Source: Actinomycetes bacterium (GTDB lineage Bacteria; Planctomycetota; Phycisphaerae; JAACET01). From it: DNA of 64,000 nucleotides. The position numbers were made by a program, and so were the translations under genes. The first letter of the stretch is position 1, and each line of letters opens with the position of its first letter. This document shows positions 28,048 through 37,730 of the stretch, piece after piece. Below the pieces are notes generated by a model, which searched no databases, was not told the DNA's origin, and saw nothing but the letters and a program-made list of their open reading frames with translations. The stretch is taken from assembly GCA_030614915.1 (NCBI GenBank), contig JAUXAG010000010.1, positions 1 through 64,000 of the forward strand, given 5' to 3'.

Positions 28048-30780
28048 ATGAAGATAGCCAACAAAATAAGCATTTCGTGTCTGCTTACAGCTGTATTGCT
28101 TGGGGCCATTGCCGGAGCGCTTTTCTATTCCATAGCCAAAACAAATCTGGAACAGGCGATATTCGCCCATCTAGACACCACTGCCAAGTCAAGGGCCCAC
28201 CATATAGAGAACCTCTTGGAAGAGCGTAAACGTGAAGTAGAGCTAATGGCTGAATCATTTCACATAGAAACTACGCTTGAAACAATAATTAACAATCATC
28301 CAGATTCTACAAAACTTATAGAAGAAACAAAATCAGAATTAGAAGAACTCCTTTGCCCGGAAATAGGCCTCTACGAGACATTCATCCTGAACCCAGATGG
28401 GAAAATCATTGCTTCTACTGACCAGAGCAGGATCGGCTTGGACAAATCTACAGATGCCTATTTTCTGGCAGCTAAGAACAAAACCTATATTAAAGACGCT
28501 TATTATTCTCAAACGACAAAACGGAATTCAATCTGCATATCTACTCCGGTACGAGCTGACCTATCAGGAAAACTTTTGGGTGTACTCGTTGCCAGATACA
28601 ATCTGAAATCTTTACGCGACATAACCGCCGAGAGAACGGGTCTGGGCGAGACGGGGGAGGTTTACCTGGTCAACAAAGATAAACTTATGATAACTCCTTC
28701 GAGATTCGTAAAAGATACAGTCCTGAGGCAAAAGGTTGACACGGAAAAGGTAAGGGAGCTTTTTGAAGATGTGGAAGAATTCGGTGCTGAACATCATCCT
28801 CACGTTCCTCTCATATACGAAGATTACCGAGGGACTCGAGTTTTGGGGATACATGATCATATACCCGAGATGCAGTGGTATCTCTTGGCGGAGATTAACC
28901 AGAAAGAGGCCTTGGCACCTTTAGCCAAAATAAAACGCTTAGGCATTATAATAATGTTACTGATCCCAGTCGTAGCATGGCTGATTGGTACTGTTCTGGC
29001 AAGATTCATTTCCAAGCCGATCCATGAGTTACATAGGGGGACGGAGATAATCGGTGCCGGCAATTTGGATTATAAGGTAGGCACGGATGCAAAGGACGAG
29101 ATCGGCCAGCTCGCACGTGCCTTTGACAAAATGACCGGGGATTTGGCCAAAACCACTACATCTATAGACAAACTCAATGACCAAATTACTCAACAGAAAC
29201 AGCTCGAGGAATCACTTAGACAGGCTCACCAAGCAGCCCAAAACGCCAACGAAGCCAAAAGCGACTCCCTGGCCAACATGAGCCACGAAATCCGCACCCC
29301 CATGACCGCTATCCTCGGCTACACCGACCTCCTTATGGACCCCGACCTTACCCCCAGTGACCGCGACAACCACCTCGCCGTCATTCGACGCAACGGCGAG
29401 CACCTCTTAAGCTTGATTAATGATATCCTCGACCTCTCCAAAATCGAGGCCGGAAAGTTGTCGATGGAAGCCCAGCCTTGCAACCTCTTGTCCATCGTCG
29501 CCGACGTTGCCAGCATGATGCGCGTCCGTGCCGACCAGCGAGCTACCTCCCTCTCTACTCACTACACCAACCAGTTGCCTGAGATCATCCTCACAGACGG
29601 TCCCCGCCTCCGACAGATGTTGGTGAACCTGGTGGGCAATGCCATCAAATTCACCGAGAACGGCAGCGTCCGCATCGTCGTAACCTTCCTGCCCGACTGG
29701 CGCGACCAGAAACCAGCCGTCCAAATCCAGGTCATCGACACCGGCATCGGTATCAGTGAGGAAAAACTCGCCAAGCTCTTCGACCCCTTCGTCCAGGCCG
29801 ACAGCTCCACTTCACGCAAGTATGGCGGCACCGGCCTGGGCCTGGCCATCACCAAGCACATCACCGAGCTCCTCGCCGGAGAGCTCACCGCCCAGAGCAC
29901 CCCCGGCGTCGGGAGTACCTTTACACTTGTTGTCCCCACCGGATCCTTGGAAGGAGTTAAAATGCTCGATTCACCAGCTGAGGTCGTTCGCCAACTTTCC
30001 GCTCAGGGACACGGACCTCAGGAAAAGAACTTGACCGGACTGTGCATATTGCTGGCCGAGGACGGCATCGACAATCAGAACCTCATCAGCTACCTCATCC
30101 GCAAGGCTGGTGCCCATGTTGAAGTCGCCGACAATGGAAAAATCGCCGTCCAAAAAGCCTCCGATCAGCCCTTCGATGTTATTCTAATGGATATACAAAT
30201 GCCCGAAATGGACGGCTACGAGGCCACACGAGTCCTCCGAAAACGAGGCTTTACCCACCCTATTTTGGCCCTGACCGCCCACGCCATGAGCAACGACCGC
30301 GAAAAGTGTTTGCAAGTCGGCTTCGACGACTACATGGCCAAGCCTATCAATCCCGCCAAACTTATCCAGATGGTCGCCCGCTACGGCGGTAAAAAAATGC
30401 CCACCGACCAGACCACGACCGACCCTACCCACAAACCCTCAACCGCTGTGACCCAGCCAATCGAGTCTGAATTTGCCGACGACCCTGACTTCACCCAAAT
30501 CATCGATCAGTTCGTCGCTGGCCTGACTGACAAAGTCGAGTCCATGCAAGAGGCTTTGAATAACGCCGATTTTGAAACGCTTCAGCGGCTGGCCCACCAG
30601 CTCAAAGGTGCCGGCGGAAGTTACGGCTATCCCGCACTGACCGATTCGGCCAAAGCCTTGGAAGAAGCCGCCAAAGCCCGGGACCACGAAGCCGCCGGCT
30701 TGGCCTTTACTCCCTTGGCCAAACTCTGCCAGGCCATCATCGCCGCCCGCAAGGCCGAAACTCCTTCTGATGGGGCATAA
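28048..30780 (+). CDS. Hybrid sensor histidine kinase (Cache-HAMP-HK-REC-HPt)
   Basis: A membrane kinase of 910 residues. Helix 1 covers about residues 8-28, and an extracytoplasmic double-Cache-like sensor about 35-290. Helix 2 covers about 303-325 (IIIMLLIPVVAWLIGTVLA), then HAMP. HisKA has His413 in NMSHEIRTPM. The ATPase domain has NLVGNAIKFT, DTGIGI and GGTGLGLAI. A receiver follows with Asp715 (LMDIQMPEMDG), then an HPt domain with His850 (LAHQLKGAGGSYG). The DNA before about 29215 is clearly AT-richer than the part after it, so the sensor half and kinase half seem to have different origins. The response regulator gene starts 4 bp after the stop. Confidence 0.92.
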   Translation: MKIANKISISCLLTAVLLGAIAGALFYSIAKTNLEQAIFAHLDTTAKSRAHHIENLLEERKREVELMAESFHIETTLETIINNHPDSTKLIEETKSELEELLCPEIGLYETFILNPDGKIIASTDQSRIGLDKSTDAYFLAAKNKTYIKDAYYSQTTKRNSICISTPVRADLSGKLLGVLVARYNLKSLRDITAERTGLGETGEVYLVNKDKLMITPSRFVKDTVLRQKVDTEKVRELFEDVEEFGAEHHPHVPLIYEDYRGTRVLGIHDHIPEMQWYLLAEINQKEALAPLAKIKRLGIIIMLLIPVVAWLIGTVLARFISKPIHELHRGTEIIGAGNLDYKVGTDAKDEIGQLARAFDKMTGDLAKTTTSIDKLNDQITQQKQLEESLRQAHQAAQNANEAKSDSLANMSHEIRTPMTAILGYTDLLMDPDLTPSDRDNHLAVIRRNGEHLLSLINDILDLSKIEAGKLSMEAQPCNLLSIVADVASMMRVRADQRATSLSTHYTNQLPEIILTDGPRLRQMLVNLVGNAIKFTENGSVRIVVTFLPDWRDQKPAVQIQVIDTGIGISEEKLAKLFDPFVQADSSTSRKYGGTGLGLAITKHITELLAGELTAQSTPGVGSTFTLVVPTGSLEGVKMLDSPAEVVRQLSAQGHGPQEKNLTGLCILLAEDGIDNQNLISYLIRKAGAHVEVADNGKIAVQKASDQPFDVILMDIQMPEMDGYEATRVLRKRGFTHPILALTAHAMSNDREKCLQVGFDDYMAKPINPAKLIQMVARYGGKKMPTDQTTTDPTHKPSTAVTQPIESEFADDPDFTQIIDQFVAGLTDKVESMQEALNNADFETLQRLAHQLKGAGGSYGYPALTDSAKALEEAAKARDHEAAGLAFTPLAKLCQAIIAARKAETPSDGA

Positions 30781-30784
30781 GACC

Positions 30785-31699
30785 ATGAAGGTCTTGATTA
30801 TCGATGACAGTCCTGACGCCTTGGCCGTTGCCAAGGCCCACCTGATCAAGGAGAATCTTGAGGTCCTTTGCGCCGATGGCGGAGAGGCTGGCCTCCAGGC
30901 CGCTACGCAACACAAACCCGACCTCATACTGCTCGACGTCAACATGCCCGACATCTCCGGCTTTGATCTCTGCCGCCAGCTCAAGGCCGATCCCGAGTTG
31001 CACATGATCCCGGTCATCTTTCTGACCGGTTTCGACACCACCGAGGACCGCATCAAGGGCTTGGATATCGGTGCTGTCGATTATGTCACCAAGCCCTTCG
31101 ATGCCCTTGAGTTGCGTGCCCACGTCCGGGCCGCCCTGTGCACCAAGCACCTCCAGGACCTTCTGGTCGAATGTGCCAACATTGACCCCCTCACCGAGCT
31201 GCCCAACCGCCGGGCCTTGGCCGAACGCCTTCAAGTAGAATGGGCCCGCCTCCAGCGCCACGGCGGCCCCCTTTCCTTCATCATGGCCGACATCGACCAT
31301 TTCAAACTGGTCAACGATACTCATGGCCACAGCATCGGCGACCAACTTCTTCAGCAAGTTGCTAATGCCATCACCCGGCAGTCCCGCCAGACTGATTTTC
31401 CCGCCCGCTATGGCGGCGAAGAGTTTGCCGTCATCGTCCCCCACGAAGATGCTTCTGCTGCTGCCCGCCTGGCCGAACGCTGCCGCCAGGCCATCGAGAC
31501 TATCAGTATCCCAGTGGGCCAAGACACCCTACAGACAACCGCCAGTTTCGGTGTTGCCGATGCTGGGGATTTAAGCTCCCAGGACGAGCTGATCAGCCGC
31601 GCCGACCAGGCCTTATACCATGCCAAGAACACCGGCCGAAACCGCGTCGAGATTGCAAGTCATATCCCGGACACTGCTAAAACTTCTACTGTTACCTAG
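30785..31699 (+). CDS. PleD-type response regulator diguanylate cyclase
   Basis: An N-terminal receiver (MKVLIIDDSPDAL, phospho-acceptor Asp51 in LLDVNMPD, Lys in VTKPFDALEL) is joined to a GGDEF domain. The active site is YGGEEF. RQTD lies five residues before it, an intact inhibitory I-site, so cyclic di-GMP product inhibition is expected. It is probably phosphorylated through the HPt domain of the adjacent kinase, making a two-gene signalling unit. ATG 30785 fits the receiver start; an earlier ATG at 30770 overlaps the kinase stop by 11 bp. Confidence 0.93.
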   Translation: MKVLIIDDSPDALAVAKAHLIKENLEVLCADGGEAGLQAATQHKPDLILLDVNMPDISGFDLCRQLKADPELHMIPVIFLTGFDTTEDRIKGLDIGAVDYVTKPFDALELRAHVRAALCTKHLQDLLVECANIDPLTELPNRRALAERLQVEWARLQRHGGPLSFIMADIDHFKLVNDTHGHSIGDQLLQQVANAITRQSRQTDFPARYGGEEFAVIVPHEDASAAARLAERCRQAIETISIPVGQDTLQTTASFGVADAGDLSSQDELISRADQALYHAKNTGRNRVEIASHIPDTAKTSTVT

Positions 31700-31850
31700 C
31701 TAGCCCTTTGTCCAGTTGTATCGCTGGCCAAAAGACGCTATACTGCCCAGCCGCAAGGGCTGCACGTTTGGCGACGGTGGCACTGACCGTATGATCGTCA
31801 TAATATGCGCCCTGCCTCTGAATTGTGCATCTCTCTTGCCGGCAGAGTCC

Positions 31851-31934
31851 GGGCGAGTGGCGGAACGGCAGACGCTGGGGACTTAAAATCCCCTGAGGTA
31901 ATACCTCATGCGGGTTCGAATCCCGCCTCGCCCA
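31851..31934 (+). tRNA. tRNA-Leu (anticodon UAA)
   Basis: Acceptor arms GGGCGAG and CTCGCCC pair perfectly. The D-loop has GGCGGAACGGCAGAC, the anticodon arm GGGGA-CTTAAAA-TCCCC gives anticodon TAA, and a long variable arm (TGAGGTAATACCTCAT) marks class II. The T-arm GCGGGTTCGAATCCCGC is canonical. Discriminator A at 31934; CCA is not encoded. Confidence 0.96.
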
Positions 31935-32128
31935 TCCATCCACCATTAACTCGGGCCGAAGTCTTTCCTGAGCTATCCCAATGCTGATTCCCCCCTCGCA
32001 ACGGGCGGGGCTGGCCGGGCCTACCCAAAATCCTCGGATGTTCCTCTAGCACTGTGGCTCGACAATACCTACCTGAAAAGTAGCGGTTTATACTACAACG
32101 AAGCGCACCATAAGTGTACAATACCACC

Positions 32129-32947
32129 ATGGCTGTGAAGATATATCCCGTTGATGCCGGTTCTTTTCGTGTGGACGGAGGGGCAATGTTCGGGGTTGTG
32201 CCCCGCGTATTGTGGCAGCGCCAGCACCCCCCCGACGATCTGAACAGGATTAATCAAGCACTAAGACCTATTCTTATAATTGACGGCCACAGAAATATTC
32301 TCGTCGACACCGGCAACGGCAACTGGCATACCGATAAATTCATAAAGAATTATGCTCTCCGCACTCCAGACTTCAATTCCTCCCTGGCTCCTTACAATCT
32401 GACCGCCGAGGATATAACCGATGTAATTTTGACACACTTGCATTTCGACCACGCGGGAGGATTCGTTAGCAGGAAACAATCGCAAATATTCCCCACCTTC
32501 CCGAAGGCCCGTGCCTGGCTCCAAAAAGAACATCTCCTCTGGGCCCAGAACCCCTCGCCCAAGGACGCAGCCAGCTTCATGGACATTTACCTCAAACCCT
32601 TGCTTGAATGTCCTAGCCTGGAATTAGTCGAGGGCAAAGCCCAGATTACCAACAATGTCTCCGTAATTCCCTTTTATGGTCATACGCCGGCCATGCAAGC
32701 GGTTATGATCCACTCTGAAGCCGGAAAACACTTTTTCGCAACTGATCTTCTGCCCGACGTTTCGCATCTGCACATACCTTATATCGCAGCCTATGATAAT
32801 AACTCCGTTGTTACTGCCCAGGAAAAGCAGAACGTCCTCTCCGATGCCTGTCGCGAAAAATGGACCATTTACTTTTACCACGATCCCCACGTAAGCAAGG
32901 GGCAAGTTATTTCAGAGGATGGAAAATTTGGATTAAAGCCGCTATAA
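32129..32947 (+). CDS. Metallo-beta-lactamase-fold hydrolase
   Basis: A binuclear-metal hydrolase of the lactonase/glyoxalase type. LTHLHFDHAGG is the HxHxDH metal motif, preceded by LVDTGNG. Later ligands are VIPFYGHTPAM and FATDLLPD. About 272 residues. The sequence resembles N-acyl-homoserine-lactonase-like MBL proteins, but the substrate cannot be read. I prefer ATG 32129 over a GTG at 32114; neither has a good ribosome-binding site. It ends 59 bp before the LsrF-like gene and may be part of that transcript. Confidence 0.82.
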   Translation: MAVKIYPVDAGSFRVDGGAMFGVVPRVLWQRQHPPDDLNRINQALRPILIIDGHRNILVDTGNGNWHTDKFIKNYALRTPDFNSSLAPYNLTAEDITDVILTHLHFDHAGGFVSRKQSQIFPTFPKARAWLQKEHLLWAQNPSPKDAASFMDIYLKPLLECPSLELVEGKAQITNNVSVIPFYGHTPAMQAVMIHSEAGKHFFATDLLPDVSHLHIPYIAAYDNNSVVTAQEKQNVLSDACREKWTIYFYHDPHVSKGQVISEDGKFGLKPL

Positions 32948-33006
32948 CCCCCGGTCATTGATGTTTGCATTTAACCAACCTGCTTCGCCAAGGAAAGGAA
33001 TAAGTC

Positions 33007-33900
33007 ATGCCCGAAGCTGATACCACCAAAAAAGAAAAACAATATTATGAAGACGTCCCCATGGCCACCCAGGGGTTCTTCCTCAAAGGAGCCAGCTCTT
33101 TGGATTGGGGCATGAAAAACCGTTTGGCCCGGATATTCAACCCTCAGACCGCTCGAACTGTCATGTTGGCGGTTGACCATGGCTACTTTCAAGGTCCAAC
33201 CACCGGCTTGGAGAGGATCGACCTGACCATTGTCCCCCTCATGCCTTACGCCGACGCCCTTATGCTCACCCGCGGCATCTTGCGGACCACCGTGCCCCCC
33301 AGCCTGACCAAACCCATCGTTATGCGCTGCAGTGGCGGCCCGAGCATCCTCAAGGAGCTCTCGAATGAGGAATTAGCGGTTGACATTGAAGATGCTATTC
33401 GTATGAACGTCGCGGCTATTACCTTACAGGTCTTCATCGGAGGCGAGTATGAAACGCGTTCAGTGCACAATATGACAAAGCTGGTGGACATGGGCCTGCG
33501 CTATGGCATACCCACCATGGCCGTCACCGCCGTCGGAAAAAAAATGGTCCGCGACGCGAAATACTTTCGCCTGGCCTGTCGAATCTGTGCTGAACTTGGT
33601 GCCAATATTGTCAAGACCTATTATGTACCCGAAGATTTTGCAACCGTAACTGCATCCTGCCCCGTTCCCATTGTCATGGCCGGTGGAAAGAAGATGCCCG
33701 AATTGGATGCCCTGACCATGGCTTACAATGCCGTTCAGCAAGGAGCCGCTGGTGTCGACATGGGACGCAACATCTTTCAAAGCGACGCCCCTGAGTCTAT
33801 GATTCAGGCCGTGGGCAAACTGGTCCATGAGAACCTCAAGCCCCAGGAGGCCTACGACCTCTATCAAACCCTGAAAAAGGATGAGCTGAAGAATAAATAG
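33007..33900 (+). CDS. lsrF: LsrF-like thiolase/aldolase
   Basis: Class I aldolase-fold enzyme extremely close to LsrF, which in enterobacteria cleaves 3-hydroxy-5-phosphonooxypentane-2,4-dione with CoA to DHAP and acetyl-CoA in AI-2 catabolism. Shared blocks include [56 protein letters not shown] and [12 protein letters not shown]. The Schiff-base Lys is probably in IVKTYYV. An AAGGAATAAG site precedes ATG 33007. The neighbour resembles LsrE, but no LsrACDB transporter, LsrK or LsrR is present here, so AI-2 may not be the real substrate. Confidence 0.88.
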   Translation: MPEADTTKKEKQYYEDVPMATQGFFLKGASSLDWGMKNRLARIFNPQTARTVMLAVDHGYFQGPTTGLERIDLTIVPLMPYADALMLTRGILRTTVPPSLTKPIVMRCSGGPSILKELSNEELAVDIEDAIRMNVAAITLQVFIGGEYETRSVHNMTKLVDMGLRYGIPTMAVTAVGKKMVRDAKYFRLACRICAELGANIVKTYYVPEDFATVTASCPVPIVMAGGKKMPELDALTMAYNAVQQGAAGVDMGRNIFQSDAPESMIQAVGKLVHENLKPQEAYDLYQTLKKDELKNK

Positions 33901-33909
33901 GAAACACTT

Positions 33910-34647
33910 ATGGCGGATAATCCGTTGTTCGATCGGCTCCGCAAGCAAGCGCCCCTGATCAGCGTAGGGGTTCTTACCGCAGACTTGATGTGCCTTGGCG
34001 ATCAACTGAAGCTGCTGGAAGATGCCGGCATAAAATTGGTCCATTTTGACGTCATGGATGGTTGCTTTTGCCCGATGACCACGGTAGGCCCTCCATTTAT
34101 CAAAGCGGTAAAAACACCGCTCTTAAAAGATGTCCATCTTATGATTGATGATCCTCTGCCAAAGCTCGAAGGTTACATCGCTGCCGGCGCCGACCTCTTG
34201 ACCGTAAATGTCGAATCCTGCACCCATTTGCACCGGGCTCTGCAAATTATTGGCCAAGCCCGAAATGTCAACAAACCCGACCGGGGTATTCTGCGAGGAG
34301 TCTCCCTTAATCCCGCCACCCCTATAGAAGTCATCAGGCCGATCTTGGATGAAATTGAGCTCGTGCTTCTCCTGGCAGTTAACCCTGGCTGGGGCGGTCA
34401 GAAGTTTATTGATAACGTTCACCAAAAGTTTATCGCTCTTCAACAGATGTTACGCCAAGCTGGCAAGGATGTCTTGGTCTGCATTGACGGTGGCGTCAAG
34501 AAAACCAATGTTGGAGACATTGCTGCTATCGGAGCGGACATCATTGTCAGCGGCAGCGCGGTTTTTGATGGTAAAACCCCCTTCGAAAACGCCAAATTCA
34601 TGTTAGAGGCCATGAATGAAGTAAGAAGGCATAAAGCCGGGAATTAG
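33910..34647 (+). CDS. Ribulose-phosphate 3-epimerase-family protein (LsrE-like)
   Basis: A TIM-barrel epimerase of the Rpe family, 245 residues. VHFDVMDGCFCP holds a metal-binding His/Asp pair, and VHLMIDDP is the second His site. LLLAVNPGWGGQKFI is the flexible loop and CIDGGVKKTN has the second Asp. The end is VSGSAVFDG. DVMDGCFCPMTTVGP and the position after LsrF fit LsrE of Salmonella better than housekeeping Rpe, but both are possible. It starts 9 bp after the LsrF-like stop. Confidence 0.85.
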   Translation: MADNPLFDRLRKQAPLISVGVLTADLMCLGDQLKLLEDAGIKLVHFDVMDGCFCPMTTVGPPFIKAVKTPLLKDVHLMIDDPLPKLEGYIAAGADLLTVNVESCTHLHRALQIIGQARNVNKPDRGILRGVSLNPATPIEVIRPILDEIELVLLLAVNPGWGGQKFIDNVHQKFIALQQMLRQAGKDVLVCIDGGVKKTNVGDIAAIGADIIVSGSAVFDGKTPFENAKFMLEAMNEVRRHKAGN

Positions 34648-34652
34648 AATCA

Positions 34653-35753
34653 ATGACTAATCCGCTCACCGATGTTGCTCTGATCATCCGTGGGGTCCTT
34701 TCTGAGCCCACTGCCCAGGAGGATAGGCCCTATAGGCCCATGATCTTGAGCTGTGTCCAACAAGCCTATGAACGGGATGCTTTACAGATCGACTCTATTG
34801 GTCCGCAAGAAGAACCCCAGGACTTCAGAAAACGTTTGCAATCTGCCCTGGATGTATATCTGGCGGATACGGGTTCAAAACCAAAATCCGTATGCATAAA
34901 AGATGTCGGCACACTTGCTCTAAAACAGGATTTACCACGGTCGAATTTACCTCTGCAGAACAAAGTAGCTTTGGTAACCGGAGCTGCCGGAGCTATAGGT
35001 TACGGCGTGTGTCAAGTCCTGTTGGAAAATGGTTGTTTCCTCGCCGCCGGGGATCTCCCCGGCCAAAAACTGGATGACTTTATTACCCATCTGAAAGAAA
35101 CCGCACCAACTCGAGTCATTGGTTTAGCTATGGATGTTACCCAGGAAAGTTCTGTAGAAGAAGGCTTTCAACAGATTATTCGCACTTGGGGCGGCATAGA
35201 TATCGTTGTCGTTAATGCCGGCATCGCTCATGTCTGCCACCTCAAAGACATGGATCTCGAAGCCTTTCGCAGGCTCGAAAGAGTTAATGTTGAGGGAACG
35301 CTCTTGACGCTCAAGGCCGCCGCCCACAGTTTTCTACTCCAGGGAATCGGCGGCGATATTGTAATCATGTCAACCAAGAATGTTCCCAACCCCGGGGCTG
35401 CTTTTGGCGCCTACAGTGCCACTAAGGCTGCTGCCCACCAGTTGGGACGGATAGCTTCTTTGGAGTTGGCCCAATATGGTGTCCGCGTTAATATGGTTGC
35501 CCCCGATGCGGTCTTTGCCGAGGGAGAGTACAAATCTGGTTTATGGCAAGAAGTTGGGCCCGACCGAATGAAGGCCCGGGGCCTTGACGAACAAGGCCTG
35601 CACGAATACTATCGCCACCGTAATCTACTCAAGGCTCGTGTAACCGGCCGGCACGTCGGCAATGCCGTGCTCTTTTTTGTTACCCACCAGACTCCTACCA
35701 CCGGAGCCACCATACCCGTCGATGGCGGTCTGCCCGAAGCGACACCACGATAG
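34653..35753 (+). CDS. SDR dehydrogenase, split form of aldolase-dehydrogenase
   Basis: An NAD(P)-dependent short-chain dehydrogenase. An atypical N-terminal region of about 105 residues precedes the Rossmann motif ALVTGAAGAIGYG. VVNAGIAH, the Tyr-Lys pair in AYSATKAAAH and VDGGLPEA follow. The last part (YYRHRNLLKARVTGRHVGNAV) is like the C-terminal half of bifunctional rhamnulose-phosphate-aldolase/lactaldehyde-dehydrogenase-type proteins. The partner aldolase half is the next gene but one gap away (68 bp). So a protein that is fused in other bacteria is two genes here. It starts 5 bp after the epimerase. Confidence 0.83.
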   Translation: MTNPLTDVALIIRGVLSEPTAQEDRPYRPMILSCVQQAYERDALQIDSIGPQEEPQDFRKRLQSALDVYLADTGSKPKSVCIKDVGTLALKQDLPRSNLPLQNKVALVTGAAGAIGYGVCQVLLENGCFLAAGDLPGQKLDDFITHLKETAPTRVIGLAMDVTQESSVEEGFQQIIRTWGGIDIVVVNAGIAHVCHLKDMDLEAFRRLERVNVEGTLLTLKAAAHSFLLQGIGGDIVIMSTKNVPNPGAAFGAYSATKAAAHQLGRIASLELAQYGVRVNMVAPDAVFAEGEYKSGLWQEVGPDRMKARGLDEQGLHEYYRHRNLLKARVTGRHVGNAVLFFVTHQTPTTGATIPVDGGLPEATPR

Positions 35754-35821
35754 ATTTGTTTTATCCATCACAGTATCTGCAAATGTCTTCTTTACCAAAC
35801 TGCTAACTTCAAAGAAATCTC

Positions 35822-36985
35822 ATGAACAAACGCCTATTAGAACTTATCAGAATATCGAATACCGTTGGCCAAGACACCTCACTGGTTCAAGGTGGAGGCG
35901 GAAATACATCCGTCAAAACTGACGATGCCAAGTACATGTATATCAAAGCCAGCGGTACCGCCCTGAAGAACATGAACTCTAAGCGCGGATGGCGTAGGCT
36001 AAAGACTGCTGCCGTCCAGGATATTTTTGCTGACAAATCCTTACCCAAAATGGACGTAAGTTCGCGCGAACTGGAAGTGGTGAATCGGCTGTTGCGGACT
36101 TGCGAAGATGATGTTAGCGGCAAGGTTCGCCCTTCAGTCGAATCCCCTATGCACGTTGTTCTGGACAAATGCGTCATACATTTGCACGCCATAGCAGCAC
36201 AGGCCTATACCAGTGCAAAAAACGGCAAGAGCGAAGTTCTAAAGCTCTTCAAAGACGAGCAGTTTCCGCCATTGTGGGTTCCTTACGCCAATCCTGGTTT
36301 TGAGTTGGGACACAAGGTGTTTCGGCTGGTTGACGGCTATGTCAAAAAGCATGGTAGAAAACCAAGCGTCCTCTTCATGCAAAAGCACGGGGTTTTGGTC
36401 GCCTCCCAAAGCGCTGATGGAGCATTGGAACTAGTCCGCAAAGTCATCAGTCGCTGCCTGGCCGGGCTTGGCCAATCTGAACCTGCCTCCAGACTCTCAG
36501 CAACTAAGGAGCAGATTGAAAACTGTAAACATAATATCACCAAAGCCCTGTTTGAAAAAACGGGCCGCAAAACCAATGTCGGCTTTTGTCTTAACCGCAC
36601 TGTTAAGCAATTCCTAGCCGCCGGCCATCCCTGGCAGATGCTTAGAGCTGGGGCGCTTACCCCCGACGAAATGGGCTTCGTTGATAGCCCAATCTTGTGG
36701 CTGAAGAATTGTAAATACCAGACTGTGGCAGAGAAAGTCCGAACAGCTCTGAGTAAAAATCAAGCTCTCCCAAATTCTTTTTTAGTCAAGGATATCGGTC
36801 TATTTGTGGCTGCTGAACCTGCTCTGGCATCGGCTGTCAGAGACATTGTTGTTGCTTCATTGTTTATCCGCCGGAACGCTCACAATATGGGTGGTATTAA
36901 TGCCCTGAGCAGCGGGCAGAGGGATTTCATTAAGAACTGGGAAGCGGAAAAGTTCCGTGTCCAATTGGCGGCTAATGGTGGTTAA
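35822..36985 (+). CDS. Class II aldolase/adducin-family protein
   Basis: Zinc-dependent aldolase fold of the fuculose/rhamnulose-phosphate family, 387 residues. The N-terminus has QGGGGNTSVK. The metal site HLHA lies near residue 121 and a later MQKHGVLVA supplies another His. The sequence ends EAEKFRVQLA, which is where the SDR half starts in bifunctional homologues. It may cleave a ketose or ketose-phosphate to DHAP and lactaldehyde or glycolaldehyde. It is the last gene of the four-gene set beginning at 33007. Confidence 0.84.
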   Translation: MNKRLLELIRISNTVGQDTSLVQGGGGNTSVKTDDAKYMYIKASGTALKNMNSKRGWRRLKTAAVQDIFADKSLPKMDVSSRELEVVNRLLRTCEDDVSGKVRPSVESPMHVVLDKCVIHLHAIAAQAYTSAKNGKSEVLKLFKDEQFPPLWVPYANPGFELGHKVFRLVDGYVKKHGRKPSVLFMQKHGVLVASQSADGALELVRKVISRCLAGLGQSEPASRLSATKEQIENCKHNITKALFEKTGRKTNVGFCLNRTVKQFLAAGHPWQMLRAGALTPDEMGFVDSPILWLKNCKYQTVAEKVRTALSKNQALPNSFLVKDIGLFVAAEPALASAVRDIVVASLFIRRNAHNMGGINALSSGQRDFIKNWEAEKFRVQLAANGG

Positions 36986-37105
36986 TAGCTGTAGCGAGCA
37001 CGAGCCTGTCTGGCAATGTATTGAGGACGAAGATACAATTGTCCCTCTGTGCAAGAGGTCGCCAAGTGGCAACGGCCATGGATTACCACCCGACGGAAGG
37101 CAAAA

Positions 37106-37690
37106 TTGAGCAACGTCCTGAATATTTTCGAGCAGCCCTGGACTTTGGCCGTCATCGGCTTGCTGGCTGAATTGGCCGTGCTGATCGGAGCTAGGTTCTG
37201 GCCGCTAAAGGTTCGTCGCAAGCATCTGCTCATCGGGCCGATCTTGATAGTCCTGGGCCTCGGCCTTGATTATTTGGTGGCTACAGACAGGGAGAAGATC
37301 GAGGTGGTAATAGCTAAGGTGGTAAAAGCCACCGAAGAGGAAAACGCTGAGCAGATTATAGAGTGCATCGGGCTCACTTATCATGGCAGGCTCGAAGACT
37401 CCCGCCAGCTTTTCGCCCAGTTCTGCCGGCAACTCTTCAGCCAGCCGCAGATCAAAAAAAACTGGCTGCTGGACAAGCAACTGCAATTGGGTAAGACCAA
37501 AGCTACGCTTCGCATTACTGCTCGGAGCCAGATCGACGAACGCAGCCAGTGGAGTCAGTGGCTTCTGGTCGCTGAGACTGTCTGGGAAGTACAGTTCCAC
37601 AAACAGCCGGACAAAAGCTGGTTGATTGTTTGGATCGACCTTGTTGAATTGAACGGCGAACGGATGGATCGGAGACTGCCCGAGTTGTAA
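37106..37690 (+). CDS. Membrane-anchored protein of unknown function
   Basis: I do not recognise the family. Two hydrophobic segments (TLAVIGLLAELAVLIGARF, and LLIGPILIVLGLGLDYLVA) are followed by a soluble region of about 130 residues, probably alpha+beta of NTF2/SnoaL type by look (VVIAKVVKATEEEN, LRITARSQ, VWEVQFHKQ). That fold guess is weak. I chose TTG 37106 because GGAAGG lies 7 bases upstream; a GTG at 37049 is possible. It lies 40 bp before the helicase gene in the same direction. Confidence 0.65.
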   Translation: MSNVLNIFEQPWTLAVIGLLAELAVLIGARFWPLKVRRKHLLIGPILIVLGLGLDYLVATDREKIEVVIAKVVKATEEENAEQIIECIGLTYHGRLEDSRQLFAQFCRQLFSQPQIKKNWLLDKQLQLGKTKATLRITARSQIDERSQWSQWLLVAETVWEVQFHKQPDKSWLIVWIDLVELNGERMDRRLPEL

Positions 37691-37730
37691 CGAACCCTTG
37701 GCGTAAAGGTCAGGTCCTCAAAATAGGCTT

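Noticed and set aside
33007-34647. AI-2 quorum-sensing locus
   Set aside because: Only LsrF/LsrE-like enzymes are present; transporter, kinase, regulator and LuxS are missing in the window.
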